Shown: one piece after another, positions 41,696 to 45,203 of the stretch
Layout: each line of letters opens with the position of its first letter
Numbering within the stretch: position 1 is the first letter of the stretch
Assembly: GCA_025355005.1 (NCBI GenBank)
Contig: JANXLV010000147.1
Location: forward strand, 1 to 45,203
DNA: 45,203 bases
Origin: Myxococcales bacterium
GTDB lineage: Bacteria; Myxococcota_A; Polyangia; Polyangiales; Polyangiaceae
Direction: 5' to 3'
Made by a program: the position numbers and the translations under genes
Notes under the pieces: generated by a model
The model's input: only the letters and a program-made list of their open reading frames with translations
Database searches by the model: none
Told to the model about the DNA's origin: nothing

Positions 41696-42268
41696 TCAGT
41701 GCAGCACGGTGCCCTGCGGTGGTGACGGTGCGCCAGGTGTGGCCGGCGCGACCGGCGGCGGAGCGGCTGCTGCTGGCGGCACGGCGGCGGGCAGTGGCTG
41801 CTGGATGGGAAGCGGCGTCGTGAACTGCACGACCTCGCCCGTGACGGTCACGTAGCGGTCCTTCGTCTGGATGCTTCCGTTGCGACGGAAGGAGTTGTAC
41901 GCGTCCTGTGCCTTCTCCGCGTCGTTCTGGGGATTCTCGTCCTCGAACTCGATGTGGATGACACCGGTACCGCCCATCTTCGTGGCCTCGGTCGCCAGCG
42001 TGCCCCGGATGGTTCCGTTCAGCTGCGCATCGCCCACCTCCGTGAGCCCGGCGATCGCAACGCCGTAGCCGCGGATCTGCACGAACCCGAGCGTCTTGTA
42101 CTTCGCGGGGGGATCGCCCGTGGTGAGGAAGACGCCGTGGTTGTCGTGCGGCACGCTGGAGAGCGGACCGCCGCGCACGATCGCGTTGCAGCCCCCGCAC
42201 ACGAGCAGCGAGGCCACGACGAGCGCGACAAGCGCGACGGGAATGCGTGTAATGTGCATTGTTTTCAT
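41696..42268 (-). CDS. Short lipoprotein 3 of a three-gene operon
   Basis: 190 aa. Signal peptide with lipobox VCGGC (Cys27). Body: HDNHGVFLTTGDPPAKYKTL, GFVQIRGYGVAIAGLTEV, LNGTIRGTLATEATKMGG, TGVIHIEFEDENP, DRYVTVTGEVVQF, then a Pro/Ala-rich tail. The order VF(L/V)TxGDxxxxYxxxGxxQ...GxxG...VxVTGExVxF is shared with the two genes upstream. The start ATG overlaps the previous stop by 4 nt. It is the last and most extended member of the trio. Function unknown; membrane-anchored in the envelope. Confidence 0.72.
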   Translation of the reverse strand: MKTMHITRIPVALVALVVASLLVCGGCNAIVRGGPLSSVPHDNHGVFLTTGDPPAKYKTLGFVQIRGYGVAIAGLTEVGDAQLNGTIRGTLATEATKMGGTGVIHIEFEDENPQNDAEKAQDAYNSFRRNGSIQTKDRYVTVTGEVVQFTTPLPIQQPLPAAVPPAAAAPPPVAPATPGAPSPPQGTVLH

Positions 42269-42696
42269 TGCGGCACCACCTGGACCTGCTGGCGCGGCGG
42301 CCCCAGGCGCACGAGCTCACCGGTGATGGTGACCTGCGTGCCGATCGGGGCGAAGAAGAAGATGGCGCCCAGGATCTCGTCGCCGAGAGTGATCGGCGTG
42401 GAGTGCATCCGCACGTTCGCCACGCCGTCGGCGCCCGATGTCTGGATCTGCGGCGTGAGCTCCTTCATGGCGGTCTCGAGATCGGTGCCGACGGGGTCGG
42501 CGAAGCCGAAGACGCGTGCGCCTTTGCGCGTGAGCTGAATGACACCGACGCTCTCGTAGGGTGGCTTCACGGCCTCTGCGGTGAAGAAGATGGTGCCGGG
42601 CGCGGTGCGCTTGGGGAACTCCACGTACTGCACCGACGTACAACCGCCGAGCGAGAGCAGCGCGAGAAGGGGAAGGAATCGGAGCGGGCGCATCAC
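42265..42696 (-). CDS. Short lipoprotein 2 of a three-gene operon
   Basis: 143 aa. Signal peptide MMRPLRFLPLLALLSLGG with lipobox SLGGC (Cys19). Body: APGTIFFTAEAVKPPYESVG, VIQLTRKGARVFGFADPVGT, DLETAMKELTPQIQTSGADG, VANVRMHSTPITLGDEI, then GAIFFFAPIGTQVTITGELV. The GADGVANVR core and the VTITGELV end recall the GADGIVGVR...GTAV pattern of YbjQ-like domains elsewhere in this window. Stop and start overlap with both neighbours by 4 nt (ATGA), so the three lipoproteins are one translational unit. Confidence 0.72.
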   Translation of the reverse strand: MMRPLRFLPLLALLSLGGCTSVQYVEFPKRTAPGTIFFTAEAVKPPYESVGVIQLTRKGARVFGFADPVGTDLETAMKELTPQIQTSGADGVANVRMHSTPITLGDEILGAIFFFAPIGTQVTITGELVRLGPPRQQVQVVPQ

Positions 42697-43166
42697 AGGC
42701 TCTTCGTCTCCGGCGTGGGCGCGGCAGCAGGTGCAGCAGGTGCAGCAGCGCCCGCCTTGAGCTTCACGATCTGACCCGTGATGGTGACGCCCGACGGGAG
42801 CGGGAAGATGAAGAAGATGGCGCCCATCGCGCGCGCGAGCGGGGTGTACTGGGTCATCGCATACCGAACGCGCACCACACCGTCGCCGCCTTGCTTCTTG
42901 ACCTCCGGGATGAGCACGTCCTTGAAGCCGGCCTCCAGGTCGGTGCCCACGACGTCGATGTTGCCGAACAGGAGCACGCCGCCCTTGTGGACCTGCAGCA
43001 TGCCCACGACCTCGTGCGGCTCGGTGATGTCGCCAGACGTCACGAAGACGCTCTGACCGGCCGCGCCCGGCACGGACGGCACCTGCACGGTGTTGACCAC
43101 AGTGCAGCCCGTCGTCATTGCAAGGAGGAGAGCGGAGAGACCAAGGCAGCGGCTAGCGACAGACAT
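42693..43166 (-). CDS. Short lipoprotein 1 of a three-gene operon
   Basis: 157 aa. Signal peptide with lipobox MTTGC (Cys21). Body: GQSVFVTSGDITEPHEVVGM, LQVHKGGVLLFGNIDVVGT, DLEAGFKDVLIPEVKKQGGD, GVVRVRYAMTQYTPLARAMG, AIFFIFPLPSGVTITGQIVK. It is the closest relative of lipoprotein 2 (shared GNxDxVGTDLExxxKxxxPxxxxxGxDGV and GAIFFxFP segments). It is the first gene of the trio, 57 nt downstream of bolA on the same strand, so it may share that transcript. Function unknown. Confidence 0.72.
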   Translation of the reverse strand: MSVASRCLGLSALLLAMTTGCTVVNTVQVPSVPGAAGQSVFVTSGDITEPHEVVGMLQVHKGGVLLFGNIDVVGTDLEAGFKDVLIPEVKKQGGDGVVRVRYAMTQYTPLARAMGAIFFIFPLPSGVTITGQIVKLKAGAAAPAAPAAAPTPETKSL

Positions 43167-43223
43167 GGCCGCGAACCTACCTCAAGTGTGCTGCGGGGGT
43201 GCGGAAGATCCGCGTCAGCTGGG

Positions 43224-43481
43224 TCAGCTGGGGCGTGTCGTGAGCTTGTCGACGGCGTGCACCGGAGCGCGGTCGCCCTTCATCAGGTGCGCGATGGCCG
43301 AGAGCACGAGCCGCTGGCTCTGCAGCATGCTCTTGCCCTCGAACGCCATCGCCACGACGCTGATCGTGTAGTGACCGCCGCCTCCCTGCGCCTCAACCTG
43401 GGCGCCGGGGATCTTCTCCGCGATGGCGCTCTTGATGGCGGTGGGGACGTCACCTTCGAAGTCTGTCGGGTGGTCGCTCAT
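43224..43481 (-). CDS. BolA-family protein
   Basis: 85 aa. The family core is IKSAIAEKIPGAQVEAQGGG followed by HYTISVVAMAFEGKSMLQSQ and RLVLSAIAHLMKGDRAPVHA, the BolA/IbaG-like class II KH-type fold with the conserved His in GHYTI (candidate Fe-S ligand) and in APVHA. BolA proteins bridge [2Fe-2S] clusters with CGFS glutaredoxins. It starts one base after the stop of the glutaredoxin-fusion gene, so the two should be made together, which fits a Grx-BolA complex. Confidence 0.9.
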   Translation of the reverse strand: MSDHPTDFEGDVPTAIKSAIAEKIPGAQVEAQGGGGHYTISVVAMAFEGKSMLQSQRLVLSAIAHLMKGDRAPVHAVDKLTTRPS

Positions 43482-43482
43482 C

Positions 43483-44397
43483 TCAGTACCGCGGGACCTT
43501 CGTGTCCACGCGCTGCGACCAGGCGTCGATGCCGCCTTCGAGGTTGTAGAGGTTTTTGTAGCCTTCGGCGAGGAAGCGCTCCGCAGCCGCGCGGCTCCGC
43601 ATGCCGTGGTGGCACATGAAGACGATCTTCTCGTCCTTGCCGAGCGCGGCCAGGGTCTTCATTCCGGCGTCGTCGAGCGCCTTCGCGAACGACACGCTGG
43701 CCTGCTTCATCTCGGCGTCCGTGCGAACGTCGAACACGGTGAACTTGATCCCCTCTGCGTTCCACTTGGAGAGCTCCTCGGGGCGGAGGGGCTTCACGCC
43801 CGGCGGCTCGTTCGGATTCTCGATCTTGAACGCGCCTCCCTCCGGCGTCTCCACGAAATCGATCTGCATGCCGTTGGCGCGCTTGGCGCTGCCCTTGTCG
43901 ACCCAGATGCTGACGCCCTCGGACTTCACCTCGATGTCGCCCGCCTTCTTGGGGCCGACGTGGAGATCGTACTTGTACTGCGGCGTCACCTCGATCCGGA
44001 GCACGTCGTCGCCGCCGTCCTGCGCCTCCTTGAACGCCTTCGCCGCGGCCGCCGACAGCGAGACCACCGGCGTCACGTTCTCCACCTGCACGCCGAGGAG
44101 CTTCTGCAGCTCACCCTGCGCATAGAGATCCTTGATGATGTCGCATCCGCCCACGAACTCACCACCGACGTAGAGCTGCGGGATGGTCGGCCACTCCGAG
44201 AACTCCTTGATGCCGTCGCGGATCTGCGGATCGGAGAGGACGTTGACGGAGTCGAACTCCGTGCCGCACTCCTTCAGGATCTGGACGACCTGCGCGCTGA
44301 AGCCGCACTGCGGGAAGTGCTTGTTGCCCTTCATGAAGAGGACGACCTTGTGCTTCTTGATGGCGGACTCGATCTGCGTGCGGACTTGTTCGTTCAT
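43483..44397 (-). CDS. CGFS monothiol glutaredoxin / HesB-like / rhodanese fusion
   Basis: 304 aa from the ATG at 44395-44397 (MNEQVRTQIESAIKKHKVVL). Residues 1-110 are a Grx4-type glutaredoxin with CGFS (C31), WPTIPQLYVGGEFVGGCDII and the glutathione-binding TxxD-like end. Residues 115-200 (SLSAAAAKAFKEAQDGGDDV, LRIEVTPQYKYDLHVGPKKA) resemble an A-type (HesB/IscA) carrier domain but show no Cys at the usual ligand sites. Residues 205-304 form a rhodanese with CHHGMRSR (catalytic C262) and GYKNLYNLEGGIDAWS. It probably moves sulfur or [2Fe-2S] clusters in the cytosol, together with the adjacent BolA. Confidence 0.9.
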   Translation of the reverse strand: MNEQVRTQIESAIKKHKVVLFMKGNKHFPQCGFSAQVVQILKECGTEFDSVNVLSDPQIRDGIKEFSEWPTIPQLYVGGEFVGGCDIIKDLYAQGELQKLLGVQVENVTPVVSLSAAAAKAFKEAQDGGDDVLRIEVTPQYKYDLHVGPKKAGDIEVKSEGVSIWVDKGSAKRANGMQIDFVETPEGGAFKIENPNEPPGVKPLRPEELSKWNAEGIKFTVFDVRTDAEMKQASVSFAKALDDAGMKTLAALGKDEKIVFMCHHGMRSRAAAERFLAEGYKNLYNLEGGIDAWSQRVDTKVPRY

Positions 44398-44538
44398 TGC
44401 GGGGCGAAACATCGTGCGCGAACAAGCTTCCGTCAAGCGAAACGCGCATGATTTGCGCAGTGCTTCGCCGCCGGGACGCCGCCGGGACGCTGCACACGCC
44501 ACGAAATGCCGAGAAATGTCGGCCCCTCCGTTCGACGC

Positions 44539-45203
44539 TCAGTTCTGGCAGAGGCCTTCCTTGATGCCGCCCAGCACGGGCGCGTCGACGCCGTAGACGT
44601 CCTTGCACGTGAAGCCGCTGGGGCAGTCCGCGGTGTAGGCGGCGCCGATGCGGCACCACTTCTCGCACTGGAGGCCCTTCGTCGGGTGTTTGCCGCAGGC
44701 GTAGCCCGCGACGCAGTCGTAGTCCGTGGTGCATGCGGCGAGGGCCACGACGTCGCCGGGGAAGCTGCAGTCGGTGACCTTTGCGGGCGCGTAGAGCGAT
44801 GGGAACCAGAGGCACGTGTTGCCGGTTCCGCAGAGCGCCTCTGGCGATACCGGATCGCACGTGAGCGTGCAGACGAGGTCGTTTGGCATGGGCACGTTCT
44901 GATCGTCCGTCGCCGCGATGCAGACTCCGGTGCCGGCGGAGTTGCAGCTGGCGCCGACCTTCGCGCAGAAGGGCCGGCACGAGCCGAACTGGCACGTGAA
45001 GCCTTGCAGGCACTCGCTCGTGACCATGCACGCGCGGCCGAGCGACTTGGTGCCGGCCTTCACGCACGACACGGCGCCGTTCACCACGTTCGTGATGTCG
45101 CAGGTCTCGTTCGCGTTGCAGCCGCACTGCGGAGCGAGACCGCAGCCGTCACTCGGAGGCGTGAGCGTACACGTCACGGCCTGCTCGCCGCCGTCTGGCG
45201 TGT
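44539..45203 (-). CDS. C-terminal part of a Cys-rich secreted protein, cut by window edge
   Basis: At least 220 residues; the frame is open to the window end and no convincing start lies inside. About 28 cysteines occur in recurrent patterns, CGLAPQCGCNANETCD, CMVTSECLQGFTCQFGSCR, CTTDYDCVAGYACGKHP and CPSGFTCKDVYG, the SxCxxGxxC type of repeats seen in myxobacterial surface proteins. It must be exported to be disulfide-bonded. The fragment stops QN. 141 nt separate it from the glutaredoxin-fusion gene upstream on the same strand. No function can be assigned. Confidence 0.75.
   Translation of the reverse strand, partial: TPDGGEQAVTCTLTPPSDGCGLAPQCGCNANETCDITNVVNGAVSCVKAGTKSLGRACMVTSECLQGFTCQFGSCRPFCAKVGASCNSAGTGVCIAATDDQNVPMPNDLVCTLTCDPVSPEALCGTGNTCLWFPSLYAPAKVTDCSFPGDVVALAACTTDYDCVAGYACGKHPTKGLQCEKWCRIGAAYTADCPSGFTCKDVYGVDAPVLGGIKEGLCQN

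Noticed and set aside
1..45203. Mobile element, phage or defence island, tRNA/rRNA genes
   Set aside because: No transposase, integrase, toxin-antitoxin, restriction, CRISPR or structural RNA pattern could be recognised. tRNAs were only looked for by eye through T-loop motifs, so a missed one cannot be fully excluded.

Overview
The window reads as a piece of a GC-rich (roughly two thirds G+C by eye) myxobacterial chromosome, most likely class Polyangia of the Myxococcota. The signs are three Hanks-type Ser/Thr kinases, kinase + TPR/PEGA gene pairs, many short-spaced lipoproteins with Ala/Pro/Ser/Gly linkers after the lipid-anchored Cys, delta-60 repeat proteins, a MYXO-CTERM-like surface protein, a multihaem lipoprotein, DUF1554-like and neprosin-family secreted proteins, and an archaeal-type ProS. 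No rRNA, tRNA, CRISPR array, transposase, integrase or phage gene was seen. Coding density is very high: no gene-free stretch exceeds about 200 bases apart from the scrambled tract near 6.3-6.9 kb.

Layout. 0-5.1 kb: exported and membrane proteins (HExxH peptidase-like lipoprotein, YtkA-like lipoprotein, DUF1554-like protein, five-haem cytochrome lipoprotein, membrane protein). 5.2-8.1 kb: a damaged stretch. A kinase loses its frame after about residue 360, its TPR/PEGA partner is split between strands and frameshifted, and the fused ends of a lost isoquinoline-oxidoreductase-type operon follow. 8.1-10.7 kb: an overlapping thiamine operon, thiO-thiS-thiG-thiE (minus strand). 10.8-16.7 kb: minus-strand secreted and membrane proteins (Cys-rich lipoprotein, neprosin, MYXO-CTERM beta-propeller, second YtkA-like lipoprotein, MpaB-like oxygenase, membrane Zn-ribbon-like protein). 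16.8-22.6 kb: SH3-like lipoprotein, metallophosphoesterase, sterol-desaturase-type hydroxylase, a large lipoprotein with one CxxCH and a knottin-like tail, EVE-domain protein. 22.7-28.1 kb: an intact kinase-TPR-delta60-delta60 operon. 28.2-32.8 kb: four consecutive proteins each carrying two YbjQ-like domains, then a deoxynucleoside kinase and a small CxxC protein. 33-37.7 kb: lipoprotein, a third kinase co-oriented with ku, and a divergent ligase-only ligD-like gene (NHEJ). 37.7-40.1 kb: lipoprotein and proS. 40.1-45.2 kb (minus strand): PsiE-like membrane protein, a lipoprotein, three short lipoproteins in an overlapping operon, bolA, a CGFS-glutaredoxin/HesB-like/rhodanese fusion, and the C-terminal part of a Cys-rich protein cut by the window edge.

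The most interesting parts are the four-gene double-YbjQ cluster (28.2-31.8 kb), a possible structural echo of it in the lipoprotein trio at 41.7-43.2 kb next to the Grx/BolA Fe-S genes, and the rearranged kinase/TPR locus, which can be read against the intact paralogous cassette in the same window. Many start codons were moved inward from the longest reading frame to fit signal peptides or Shine-Dalgarno sites; each case is stated.
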